Shown piece by piece: positions 34,960 through 42,998 of a stretch of DNA of 64,000 nt. The notes under the pieces were generated by a model. It saw nothing but the letters and a program-made list of their open reading frames with translations. It ran no database searches and had not been told where the DNA came from. The DNA comes from Paenibacillus ginsengihumi DSM 21568 (lineage in GTDB: Bacteria; Bacillota; Bacilli; Paenibacillales; NBRC-103111). Each line of letters begins with the position of its first letter. Positions within the stretch are counted from its first letter, which is position 1. Where the stretch lies: contig NZ_KB905564.1 in NCBI RefSeq assembly GCF_000380965.1, positions 1 through 64,000 of the forward strand, in the 5' to 3' direction. Made by a program: the position numbers and the translations under genes.

Positions 34960-35105
34960 GACGCTTTCATCTATTTCAGCATGCGCTTACATTATCGCCC
35001 GGTCCGCCAGCTGAAGCTGGTAGCGGATCAAATACCGCCGCCGGTTAAGAAGCAGCCGCTCAACGAGCTGGAAGCGGTGCGCCATGCCATTAAGCACAGG
35101 GGAGA
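34960..35105 (+). pseudogene. fragment of an AraC-type sensor regulator
   Basis: A short open stretch reads FIYFSMRLHYRPVRQLKLVA and continues to NELEAVRHAIKHRG. This looks like the region just after the second membrane segment of Paenibacillus AraC regulators with a large extracellular sensor: the same kind of segment is TAFRPLARIRELVG in the intact regulator at 61203-63494. Both the sensor and the DNA-binding domain are missing. With the decayed binding protein it suggests loss of a transport-and-control module. Confidence 0.5.
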
Positions 35106-35114
35106 GATCATACG

Positions 35115-37412
35115 ATGAACAAGAATCAATCGATCTGGTTCAAGCAGCCAGCCGCGAGCTGGAATGAAGCGCTGCCGATTGGCAACGGCCGTCTCGGCGG
35201 CATGATTTTCGGCGGTGTTGACAAGGAGCGGATTCAACTCAACGAGGATACGGTATGGTACGGGGGGCCAAGAGACCGGAACAATCCCGATGCGCTGAAG
35301 CATTTGCCGGAAATCCGCCGGCTTCTGTTCGAGGGGAAGCTGAAGGAGGCGCACCGTCTGACGGAGCTGGCGCTGTCGGCCACGCCGAACAGCCAGCGCC
35401 ATTATTTGACCGCGGGGGATCTGATTTTGAAGATGGACCACCGCGGCAAGGGGAAGGCGGAGCATTATACGCGGGCGCTGGATGTGGCAAGCGCCCTCGT
35501 CACCGTGAGCTATACATGGGGCGGCTACCGCTACAAGCGGGAGATGCTCGCCAGCTATCCGGATCATGTCATTGCGATTCGGCTGGAAACCGATCATCCG
35601 CAAGGCCTGTCGTTCTATGCCCGGTGGGAGCGGGTGAGCGGCAAATTTATGGACGAGGCGGCCAAAAAAGGCAGCGATACGATCGTTCTCCGCAACAGCT
35701 GCTACGGCTCGGACGGAGAAGACTACGTCATGATGCTGCAGGCCGTTGCCGATGGCGGTACGGTATCGACCGTAGGCGAGCATGTGGTCGTGGAGGGAGC
35801 GGGAGCCGTTACCCTGCTGCTGACCGCGGCCACGAAGTTCCGGTACAGCGATCCAGAGGCGGAGTGCGAGGCGGTGCTGCGGCGCGCCGCGGCGAAATCG
35901 TACGAGGACATCCGCGCAGCGCATATTGCGGACTATCGCTCGCTGTACGACCGGGTCGCTCTGCAGCTTGCGGATGCGAAAGAAGCGGCCGAACGCTCCA
36001 CCCCGGAGCGGCTGGAGGCTGTGGGGCGCGGAGAAGAGGATCAGGGGCTGGTTGCGCTGTATTTTCAATTCGGCCGTTATTTGCTCATTGCGAGCAGCCG
36101 GCCGGGTTCGCTGCCGGCCAATCTGCAAGGCATCTGGAACGATTCGATGTCGCCGCCGTGGGACAGCAAGTATACGATTAACATCAACACGCAGATGAAC
36201 TATTGGCCTGCGGAGACGTGCGGCCTGCCGGAATGCCACGAGCCGCTGTTCGAGCTGATCGAGCGCATGCGGGAGCCGGGAAGGCATACGGCGTCCGTCA
36301 TGTACGGCTGCCGGGGCTTTGTGGCGCACCATAATACGGATATTTGGGCCGATACGGCGCCGCAGGACATTTATTTGCCGGCGACCTATTGGCCGATGGG
36401 CGCAGCTTGGCTGTGTCTGCACCTGTGGGAGCATTATCGCTTTACGCTGGACGACGCGTTTCTTCGCAAAGCCTATGATACGATGAAGGAAGCGGCGCTC
36501 TTTTTCCTCGATTTTCTGATCGAGGACGGCAGCGGGCGGCTCGTCACGTCGCCTTCCGTATCGCCGGAAAATTGCTATGTGCTGCCGAATGGGGAGAGCG
36601 GAACAATCTGCTTCGGACCGACGATGGACAGTCAGATTTTGCGGGAGCTGTTCACGGCCTGCCTGGAGGCGGGGCAGCGGCTGGATGCGGATGCGGCATT
36701 CCGTGAACAGCTGAGTCAGGCGCGGTCGAAGCTGCCGGAGACGGCGATCGGCAAGCACGGGCAAATTCAGGAATGGCTGGAGGATTACGAGGAGAAGGAG
36801 CCCGGACACCGCCACATTTCCCACCTGTTCGGCCTGCATCCAGGGACGAGCATCAGCCCCGCGCAGACGCCTGAGCTGGCCGCGGCGGCCAGGGTCACCC
36901 TGGAGCGGCGCCTGGCCAACGGCGGGGGACATACCGGCTGGAGCCGGGCCTGGATCATCAACTTCTGGGCGCGGCTGCTGGACGGCGAGGAGGCTTATCG
37001 CCATGTCAAGGAGTTGCTGCGGAAGTCGACGCTGCCCAATCTGTTCGACAACCATCCCCCGTTTCAAATCGACGGCAACTTCGGGGGAACGGCCGGCATC
37101 GCCGAGATGCTGCTGCAAAGCCACCTGGACGCGATTCACCTGCTGCCGGCGCTGCCGAAAGCATGGACGCGCGGCGAGGTTCGGGGCCTGCGAGCCCGCG
37201 GCGGCTTCGAGGTCGATATCGCCTGGGAAGACGGCATGCTGCTTAGGGCCGTAGTAAAAGCGAGCCATTCGGGCGTCTGCCGCCTGCGCGTCAATGTGGA
37301 GGTGCGGGTGCAGGATGCCGAGGGCAAGGACGCCGCTGTTCAGCGGGACGGCGCTGACCTGACGCTAACCGTCCGGGCGGGGGACGTCATCTATATCGCC
37401 AGGAAAGCGTAG
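35115..37412 (+). CDS. GH95 alpha-L-fucosidase-like glycoside hydrolase
   Basis: A 765-residue intact GH95 protein; the start has GGGGAGAG upstream. It has no signal peptide, so it is cytoplasmic. The N-terminal beta-sandwich begins FKQPAASWNEALPIGNGRLGG and has NEDTVWYGGPRDRNNPDAL. The (alpha/alpha)6 barrel shows NLQGIWNDSMSPPWDSKYT, the NTDIWADTAPQD motif and DGNFGGTAGIAEMLLQ. GH95 enzymes act on fucosides, or on L-galactosides in plant xyloglucan and pectin. The decayed binding protein and regulator just upstream suggest it once belonged to an uptake cluster. Confidence 0.93.
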   Translation: MNKNQSIWFKQPAASWNEALPIGNGRLGGMIFGGVDKERIQLNEDTVWYGGPRDRNNPDALKHLPEIRRLLFEGKLKEAHRLTELALSATPNSQRHYLTAGDLILKMDHRGKGKAEHYTRALDVASALVTVSYTWGGYRYKREMLASYPDHVIAIRLETDHPQGLSFYARWERVSGKFMDEAAKKGSDTIVLRNSCYGSDGEDYVMMLQAVADGGTVSTVGEHVVVEGAGAVTLLLTAATKFRYSDPEAECEAVLRRAAAKSYEDIRAAHIADYRSLYDRVALQLADAKEAAERSTPERLEAVGRGEEDQGLVALYFQFGRYLLIASSRPGSLPANLQGIWNDSMSPPWDSKYTININTQMNYWPAETCGLPECHEPLFELIERMREPGRHTASVMYGCRGFVAHHNTDIWADTAPQDIYLPATYWPMGAAWLCLHLWEHYRFTLDDAFLRKAYDTMKEAALFFLDFLIEDGSGRLVTSPSVSPENCYVLPNGESGTICFGPTMDSQILRELFTACLEAGQRLDADAAFREQLSQARSKLPETAIGKHGQIQEWLEDYEEKEPGHRHISHLFGLHPGTSISPAQTPELAAAARVTLERRLANGGGHTGWSRAWIINFWARLLDGEEAYRHVKELLRKSTLPNLFDNHPPFQIDGNFGGTAGIAEMLLQSHLDAIHLLPALPKAWTRGEVRGLRARGGFEVDIAWEDGMLLRAVVKASHSGVCRLRVNVEVRVQDAEGKDAAVQRDGADLTLTVRAGDVIYIARKA

Positions 37413-37603
37413 ATGGTGCCTGCCGCCTGCCGACGCTGCGCACGGTACGCACGGTGCGGACAATGCGGATAATTGTGGACTATGGGGATGATACGGGCAG
37501 TACGGACAATGTAGACCTTACGGACCATACGGACAATACGGGATTGGCACGTCCTCCGGGATCAGCTATAATGGAAGCCAACGTTAAAGGAGGTTGATCG
37601 CCC

Positions 37604-37900
37604 ATGTCATCGCGCATCGTGCACCAGGTCGCATTCCGGCTGCGTCCCGACGTTGCCGCCGGCTCGTTCCTGGCGGACAGCAAGTCCGTCCTATCCGCCA
37701 TCCCCGGCGTCGAACGGTTTGCCGTCTATCGCCAGGTCAGCGCCAAGAACGATTACGAGTACGTGTTTTCCATGGAATTCGCCGATCAGTCGGCATACGA
37801 CGCCTATAACGCGCATCCGGATCATGTGCGTTACGTTGCAGAGAAATGGAAGACCTGCGTCAGCGATTTTTTGGAGATCGACACGAAGGAATATGCGTAA
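37604..37900 (+). CDS. Dabb (stress-responsive A/B barrel) domain protein
   Basis: A 98-residue single-domain protein of the dimeric alpha-beta barrel fold; ATG behind AAGGAGG. The IVHQVAFRLRPDV start, the central YEYVFSMEF strand and the Dabb-typical ending YNAHPDHVRYVAEKW are seen. Such proteins are small dimers, some with enzyme activity and many of unknown role. Upstream DNA (37430-37560) is a degenerate run of TACGGACAAT-like repeats. Confidence 0.88.
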   Translation: MSSRIVHQVAFRLRPDVAAGSFLADSKSVLSAIPGVERFAVYRQVSAKNDYEYVFSMEFADQSAYDAYNAHPDHVRYVAEKWKTCVSDFLEIDTKEYA

Positions 37901-37915
37901 ACGTCGGATTGATGA

Positions 37916-37947
37916 GGGCAAGGACGCCGGAGCGTTCTTGCCCTTTC
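37916..37947 (+). terminator. terminator of the Dabb gene
   Basis: GGGCAAGGACGC (37916-37927) with GCGTTCTTGCCC (37932-37943), one G-T pair, then TTTC. Confidence 0.8.
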
Positions 37948-38099
37948 ATATGGCCGTAAGCGATACGGCCGCGCCGCATTGATCGCGTATATTGGCGTGT
38001 GCCTGTTTTGAACTGCTCCTTTCCGCGCTGTTCCTCCTGAGCTTCTGCCGAAGCTTCCAGAACTCCACGTCAGCGTTCGGATCTTGACGGTTACGTTCG

Positions 38100-38351
38100 A
38101 ACTGCACGTTGGCTGCGCGAACTCCGCGTTAGCGCTGCCCTTCCCCGGGCATATGTGGCGACAAATCCTGCACAAAATGCAACATTTTCCGGCCTCTTTG
38201 CACCAGAGGAAGGGGAATGTTGCATTTTGTGCAACAATTTGGGCGAAAATTGGCTTCAACCCCGGGAACATCGTCAGAAATGTTGCACAAAGTACAACAT
38301 TGAGCCGCCAATAGGGCCTAACCCCCCGTTTTTGTTGTACAAAATACAACA
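38100..38351 (+). repeat. Composite repeat with four-word inverted-repeat array, copy 3
   Basis: The words TCCTGCACAAAATGCAACA, TGTTGCATTTTGTGCAACA, TGTTGCACAAAGTACAACA and TGTTGTACAAAATACAACA start at 38166, 38218, 38281 and 38333. The spacing is 52/63/52. The left flank (38110-38160, CGAACTCCGCGTTAGCGCTG and onward) matches 383-430 in inverted order, and the sequence between words 2 and 3 matches copy 1. With the family A and B parts that follow, it forms the plus-strand counterpart of 1-430. Confidence 0.88.
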
Positions 38352-38365
38352 TTTGCTATCTTGAT

Positions 38366-38605
38366 CATTCGACGAAGCTCATCGGCGAATTTTCAACACC
38401 GCAGGCGACGACCGATGAAGAAAGGAATCGCTCGTCATAGGCGTCTGTCTTGAAAATAGCCCCCAGGGCCCGCGGCTCATTTTCATCTTCTGATGGTGCT
38501 GCGCCAGCGGCATGGGAGTCTGTCTTGAAAATAGCCCGGGGTGAGCGGCTCATTTTCATCTTCTGATGGTGCCGCGCCAGTCGCATGGCGTCTATATTGA
38601 AAATA
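38366..38605 (+). repeat. Interspersed repeats, families A and B (two B units)
   Basis: Family A: TTTTCAACACCGCAGGCGAC, then GAATCGCTCGTCATAGGCGT. Family B follows twice in tandem (about 38448-38525 and 38526-38600), each with CTCATTTTCATCTTCTGATG, a GCGCCAG segment, GCATGG and TTGAAAATAGC. Close relatives are at 835-1060 (plus) and 1-184 (minus). Confidence 0.8.
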
Positions 38606-38698
38606 GCGCCGGTCCCGCAGCCAACCGAATATTAACCTTAAAGGCTTATTCCGTCCGGCGCAAATGTCGCGCTTTTCAATGGAACTTTATAAACAATA

Positions 38699-38822
38699 TT
38701 GACAACGCACCGTTTATAATATATCTTTAATCCAAGATAATTAAATAAAAGACAAAAAACTGGAAAGGGCTGGTTAACGCATGGGGAAACTATTTTTATA
38801 GCATATATCTTTAATTAAAGAT
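38699..38822 (+). promoter_or_regulatory. mhq operon promoter region with two MhqR-like operators
   Basis: TTGACA (38699-38704) and a TATAATATAT run (38715-38724) mark the promoter, though the exact spacing is unclear. Operator 1 is ATCTTTAATCCAAGAT (38723-38738), imperfect. Operator 2 is the perfect 16-bp palindrome ATCTTTAATTAAAGAT (38807-38822). B. subtilis MhqR binds a similar ATCT-AATT-AGAT dyad before mhq genes. One site overlaps the promoter and the other lies just before the mhqP ribosome site. Confidence 0.78.
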
Positions 38823-38853
38823 TATTAAATTGAAATAAATGGAGGCTTTGATG

Positions 38854-39258
38854 ATGGAAGATTGGGGAATGCTGTTGATTCGTCTGGTGGTTGGTTTGTT
38901 GTTCGTCGGTCACGGAGCGCAGAAGCTGTTCGGCTGGTTTGGAGGCTACGGCCCGCAAGGAACGGGCGGCTGGATGGAGTCGATCGGCATTAAGCCGGGG
39001 GTGGCGATGGCGGTGCTGGTCGGCATCATGGAGTTGGGCGGAGGACTATTGTTCGCGTTGGGATTGCTCACGCCGCTTGCGGCCGTGCTGCTGACGCTGA
39101 CGATGCTGGGGGCGATCGTGAAGGTACACGGCGGCAACGGCTTGTGGGCGACAGCTAACGGCTACGAATACCATCTGGTGCTTATCGCGGCAGCGATCGG
39201 CGTTGCATTGGCCGGCGCCGGAGCGATCTCTCTGGATGCTCTGCTCGGCTGGGCGTGA
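38854..39258 (+). CDS. mhqP: DoxX-family membrane protein, MhqP-like
   Basis: A 134-residue protein with four membrane segments. The ATG at 38854 is eight bases after GGAGG; an upstream in-frame ATG overlaps that site. The DoxX signature LIRLVVGLLFVGHGAQKLFG starts the protein, followed by GIMELGGGLLFALGLLTPLA. DoxX proteins act in redox or thiol stress at the membrane. In B. subtilis, mhqP sits with mhqN and mhqO under MhqR and answers quinones. Here mhqO and mhqD follow, and MhqR-like palindromes precede it. Confidence 0.87.
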   Translation: MEDWGMLLIRLVVGLLFVGHGAQKLFGWFGGYGPQGTGGWMESIGIKPGVAMAVLVGIMELGGGLLFALGLLTPLAAVLLTLTMLGAIVKVHGGNGLWATANGYEYHLVLIAAAIGVALAGAGAISLDALLGWA

Positions 39259-39304
39259 AAGAGCGCCAATAGAACTTACAGAAATATCGCGGGAGGATCT
39301 CACT

Positions 39305-40255
39305 ATGACATTGCAAACGAACGGCATTCATCATATTACGGCTTTCGCAAGAGATCCGCAGGCGAACGTCGATTTTTACGCCAGCATTCTCGGTCTTCGG
39401 CTCGTTAAGCGCACGATCAACTTCGACGCGCCGGAAGTGTATCATCTGTATTTCGGCAACGAGGCAGGCAGCCCCGGCACAATTATCACGTTCTTTCCGT
39501 GGCCGAATTCGCGCAAGGGCAGCGTTGGAGGCGGGCAAGTCGGGGCGACTGTCTACGCGGTCCCGAAGGGGGCGCTGCCTTATTGGGAGCAGCGGCTGAC
39601 CGGCTTCGGCATCGAGGTCGGCCGGGCAACCCGTTTTTCCGAAACGTACCTGCAGTTTACGGATAACGAAGGCTTGCGGCTGGAGCTCGTCGAGCGGGAA
39701 GAGGGCGCAGAGAGCGCCTGGTCGTTCGGCGGTATCCCGCCGGAGCGGGCGATCAAAGGATTCGGCGGCGCAGTATTATTCAGCACGAACCCGCAGAAGA
39801 CGATGCAGACACTGGAGCGGCTGCTTGGATTTGAGAAAATCGCCGAAGACGCCGAGTACGCCCGATTCCGGTCGTCCGGCGATATCGGCAATATCGTCGA
39901 CGTACCGCTGGCGGCCATGGACCGGGGACGCGATGGCGCCGGGACGGTTCATCATATCGCCTGGCGGGCCCAAGATTTTGAGCAGCATGAGCATTGGAGG
40001 GGAAAGGTGGCCGAGTACGGATATCACCCGACTCCGATCGTGGACCGCCAATATTTTCATGCGTTGTATTTTCGGGAAAGCGGAGGCATTTTGTTCGAGA
40101 TTGCGACAGACCCGCCGGGCTTCGCGCGCGACGAGCCGTTCGAAGCGCTGGGAGAGAAGCTGATGCTGCCGGAGTGGTTCGAGCCGCATCGCGATCAGAT
40201 CGAGGCGAATTTACTGCCGATTCGGGTCAGGGAAGTGGAGGGGAGCGGCTCATGA
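39305..40255 (+). CDS. mhqO: ring-cleaving dioxygenase of the VOC family, MhqO-like
   Basis: A 316-residue two-module VOC extradiol-type dioxygenase. The ATG at 39305 follows GGGAGGA. Module 1 starts GIHHITAFARDPQANVDFYA with its metal His; module 2 has TVHHIAWRA and ends in GGILFEIATDPPGF with the Glu ligand. It should open hydroquinone or catechol-type rings using an Fe(II) or Mn(II) centre. The stop overlaps the mhqD start as ATGA. Operon with mhqP and mhqD; induction by quinone-like electrophiles through MhqR is inferred from the operators. Confidence 0.92.
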   Translation: MTLQTNGIHHITAFARDPQANVDFYASILGLRLVKRTINFDAPEVYHLYFGNEAGSPGTIITFFPWPNSRKGSVGGGQVGATVYAVPKGALPYWEQRLTGFGIEVGRATRFSETYLQFTDNEGLRLELVEREEGAESAWSFGGIPPERAIKGFGGAVLFSTNPQKTMQTLERLLGFEKIAEDAEYARFRSSGDIGNIVDVPLAAMDRGRDGAGTVHHIAWRAQDFEQHEHWRGKVAEYGYHPTPIVDRQYFHALYFRESGGILFEIATDPPGFARDEPFEALGEKLMLPEWFEPHRDQIEANLLPIRVREVEGSGS

Positions 40256-40866
40256 AGCATCTGTTCGTGCCGGGGAGCCGGCCGGAGGCGCCGACGCTCG
40301 TGCTGTTTCACGGGACGGGAGGGACGGAACGCGATCTGCTGCCGCTCGCTGAGCTCTTTTCGCCGGAGTCCTCCGTACTGAGTCTTCGCGGCAGCGTGCT
40401 GGAAAACGGGATGCCGCGCTTTTTCCGCAGACTGGCGGAAGGCGTCTTCGATGAGGAGGATTTGATTTTTCGCACGAAGGAGATCCATGCATTTCTGGAT
40501 CAAGCGTCTGCGCAGTACGGATTGGATCGCGGCAATCTGGTCGCCGTCGGCTACTCCAACGGAGCGAACATTGCGGGAAGCCTGCTGTTCCATTACGAGC
40601 AGGCGTTCCGCGGGGCGATCCTTCATCATCCGATGGTGCCGCGGAGAGGAATCGACCTGCCGGGATTAGCGGGTGTGCCGATATTTATCGGCGCGGGCCT
40701 CAACGACCCGATCTGCTCGGCGCAAGAGACGGAGGAGCTGGAATCGCTGCTCGCCGGGGGCGGCGCATCTGTGACGGTGCATTGGGAGCGCTTCGGGCAT
40801 CAGCTCACCATGAGCGAAGCCGAGGCCGCCGCGGCCTGGTTCAGGGAGCAGTTCGAAGCGGGGTAA
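40252..40866 (+). CDS. mhqD: carboxylesterase/phospholipase-type hydrolase, MhqD-like
   Basis: A 204-residue alpha/beta hydrolase. LVLFHGTGGTERDLLPLAE is the oxyanion-hole region, GYSNGANIAGSLL carries the nucleophile Ser, GAGLNDPICSAQETE the Asp, and RFGHQLTMSEAEAAAAW the His. MhqD of B. subtilis belongs to this group and is induced with the dioxygenases under quinone stress. It probably hydrolyses ring-cleavage or thiol-conjugate products. No ribosome site of its own stands apart; translation is coupled to mhqO. Confidence 0.9.
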   Translation: MKHLFVPGSRPEAPTLVLFHGTGGTERDLLPLAELFSPESSVLSLRGSVLENGMPRFFRRLAEGVFDEEDLIFRTKEIHAFLDQASAQYGLDRGNLVAVGYSNGANIAGSLLFHYEQAFRGAILHHPMVPRRGIDLPGLAGVPIFIGAGLNDPICSAQETEELESLLAGGGASVTVHWERFGHQLTMSEAEAAAAWFREQFEAG

Positions 40867-40884
40867 ACGATGCCCCGCTTTTTT
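40856..40884 (+). terminator. mhq operon terminator
   Basis: GCGGGG (40858-40863) with CCCCGC (40873-40878), extended by an A-T pair or two, then TTTTTT. Confidence 0.88.
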
Positions 40885-41154
40885 GGCGTTCCTAAGCTTG
40901 GGTCATCGTTCCGCTTCCAGCATGCTCGAGTAAGAGGAGCTTTGCGTGAGGGGGGCAGTGGGCGCTAGCAAGCAGCCGATCCTCAAGGGATATGCGGCGA
41001 TTGGTGGCTCCCCGGCGCTTCGCCCGGCGAGTCCGCGAAGACGATTGTGCCCTGATCTGACTGGGGGCAGCTGTTGCCATAGCAGCTTGGCCGAAACGAA
41101 TCATCGGATACAGCCGTATAATAATATGCGGCTGTTTGCCGTTCCGGCGTCTTT

Positions 41155-41184
41155 TTGCGGATGCCAGGAATAATCGCGTATAAT
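41155..41184 (+). promoter_or_regulatory. sasA promoter
   Basis: TTGCGG (41155-41160), 18 bases, TATAAT (41179-41184). A CAGCCG/CGGCTG hairpin with TTT lies just upstream (41111-41137). Otherwise 40885-41154 shows no gene. Confidence 0.65.
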
Positions 41185-41275
41185 AACGTAGAATAAGGAA
41201 TACCGCTCAGCAGCGCCCGTAAAGCGGGATTAACCGGCTGAAGTCTGCGGCGGTATCGGAAACGGAAGGACCGAC

Positions 41276-42052
41276 ATGAATCCAATCAAACCGATCAGCC
41301 CAATGAATACGTTGTCTATGCAGCAAATCAAGCAGTTCAAGAACGAAATTACCCGTTTTATGATGACGTATAAGTTCGCTTTGGATGAGATGGAGACGCG
41401 AATCGAAATTTTACAGGAAGAATTTCAACTGCTGCACGACTACAACCCGATCGAGCATACGAAATCCCGGTTGAAATCGCCCGAAAGCATCATCAACAAG
41501 ATGTATCGTAAAAACTGCGGAGCCCTTTCCTTCCCCAACATTCGGAATCATATCAAAGACATCGCCGGCCTGCGCATCACCTGCTCGTTCTTGTCCGATA
41601 TATACAGGATCAGCGATATGCTCAAGAAGCAGACCGACCTGCGCATTCTGGAAGAAAAGGACTACATTTCGCGTCCTAAGCCGAACGGCTACCGGAGCCT
41701 GCATCTGATCATTGAGGTGCCGGTGTTCATGTCCGACCGGCAGGAGCGGGTATGCGTCGAGGTGCAGATTCGCACGATCGCTATGGATTTCTGGGCGAGC
41801 CTGGAGCACAAAATCTACTATAAATACAACAAAACGGTGCCATCCAAGCTGTTGGACGAGCTGAAGGATGCCGCGCATGCCGCGGCCGCCCTGGACAAGC
41901 AGATGGAGCGGCTGCACAATGAAATTCAGGAGATCCGGGAAAGCGAGGAGGAGGCGGAAATGAACCGAATCGTCATCCGCAACCAGGAGTTCCCGCTTCC
42001 GCCGGCGCTGCTGCAGCTTTTGGACGGCGGCACTTCGGGAAAAGCGGAATAA
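41276..42052 (+). CDS. sasA: small alarmone synthetase, SasA/RelP type (GTP pyrophosphokinase)
   Basis: A 258-residue RelA/SpoT-synthetase-only protein. It makes (p)ppGpp from ATP and GTP or GDP. Closest in pattern to B. subtilis YwaC (SasA): NPIEHTKSRLKSPESI, IAGLRITCSFLSDIY, PKPNGYRSLHLIIEVPV and IQIRTIAMDFWASLEHKIYY are all kept. There is no hydrolase, TGS or ACT domain. The C-terminal ~45 residues (EIQEIRESEEEAEMNRI onward) extend beyond YwaC. In Bacillus this gene is induced by cell-wall stress. Single gene. Confidence 0.93.
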   Translation: MNPIKPISPMNTLSMQQIKQFKNEITRFMMTYKFALDEMETRIEILQEEFQLLHDYNPIEHTKSRLKSPESIINKMYRKNCGALSFPNIRNHIKDIAGLRITCSFLSDIYRISDMLKKQTDLRILEEKDYISRPKPNGYRSLHLIIEVPVFMSDRQERVCVEVQIRTIAMDFWASLEHKIYYKYNKTVPSKLLDELKDAAHAAAALDKQMERLHNEIQEIRESEEEAEMNRIVIRNQEFPLPPALLQLLDGGTSGKAE

Positions 42053-42230
42053 ATGCCCCGCACCGCCTCGGCTTAAGGGGTGGCGTCCGCTGCGGGCGCT
42101 CCCGCTGCGCGGCGCAGCCGCGGACCCTCGTCCGCCACGGCCGCTTCCGCTGCGCCGGACAGTGCGTGGCGGCCTCGCAGCATGGGCCGGACCATCAGGC
42201 GGAATCGGCTATCCGCGCTCTATTATGAAG

Positions 42231-42256
42231 AAAACCCTGCCTGCGGGCAAGGTTTT
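42231..42256 (-). terminator. sleB terminator
   Basis: AAAACCCTGCC and GGCAAGGTTTT pair around TGC; on the minus strand the stem is followed by TTTTCTTC. It lies 15 bases past the sleB stop. Confidence 0.8.
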
Positions 42257-42271
42257 CGCATTGATGCAGCA

Positions 42272-42919
42272 TTATTTGGCAAAAATATGCCTTCCGATTT
42301 GCAACGTTTGCGGTCGGGTCCAAATCCACTTGCTGGTTGCGGTGACAGGGTTAAAATAATACAGGGCTTCGCCCGTAGGATCCCAGCCGCGCACAGCGTC
42401 ATAGGCTGCTTGATAAGCGGTCCGGTCCGGCGTCAGCCAATATTGGCCGTCGTCGACTGCCGTGAAGGCGCCGGGCTGAAATACGACATCGCGAATGCTG
42501 TCCGGAAACTGCTCGGATTGAATCCGGTTCATGACGACAGCGCCGACGGCGACTTGGCCTGTATAAGGCTCTCCCCGCGCCTCGCTGTAGATCACTCTCG
42601 CCATCATGTCCATTTCTTGCTGGTTCAGCGTATATTTCTTCAATGACCGCCAGGTGGCGCTTCCGGCAACGCCGTCCGGCGTTAAGCCGTAATCCTTCTG
42701 AAAGCGGCTGACCGCGGATGCGGTATGAGAGCCGTATACGCCGTCAAGCGGCATTTGATAATAACCGAGCGTGCTCAGACGAAACTGCAAATCCCACACG
42801 TCTCCGCCCGTGCTGCCTTGGGTCAGCAGCGGCGCCGCCTGGGCTTGCGGTGCGTAAACCCCGCCGATGACGATCATCGACATGAGGAGAAGGACGGCGA
42901 ATCGTTTCCATTGCTTCAT
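42272..42919 (-). CDS. sleB: spore cortex-lytic enzyme SleB
   Basis: A 215-residue exported protein. The ATG at 42919 lies nine bases after AAAGGAG; two earlier ATGs are too close or upstream of it. The signal peptide ends APQAQA. A peptidoglycan-binding domain follows (GSTGGDVWDLQFRLSTLGYY, then GSHTASAVSRFQKDYGLTPD). The hydrolase_2 domain has MARVIYSEARGEPYTGQVAV, whose Glu is the catalytic acid of this lytic-transglycosylase-type family. SleB degrades spore cortex during germination. The usual partner gene ypeB is not next to it, so this may be a paralogue or YpeB may be elsewhere. Confidence 0.9.
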   Translation of the reverse strand: MKQWKRFAVLLLMSMIVIGGVYAPQAQAAPLLTQGSTGGDVWDLQFRLSTLGYYQMPLDGVYGSHTASAVSRFQKDYGLTPDGVAGSATWRSLKKYTLNQQEMDMMARVIYSEARGEPYTGQVAVGAVVMNRIQSEQFPDSIRDVVFQPGAFTAVDDGQYWLTPDRTAYQAAYDAVRGWDPTGEALYYFNPVTATSKWIWTRPQTLQIGRHIFAK

Positions 42920-42998
42920 GGACATCGTCTCCTTTCGGTTCCCCATTATAGGGGGATACCGACCGGCGTTCAACCGCCACTTCTTGGAAGGGTTCTCT

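Noticed and set aside
37430-37560. TACGGACAAT-like run as a regular tandem repeat
   Set aside because: The units vary in length and sequence and no fixed period could be set.
198-38351. Four-word arrays as CRISPR arrays
   Set aside because: Only four words per array, words are palindromic and degenerate, the sequence between words is partly shared among copies, intervals are unequal (51/62/51), and no cas gene is present.
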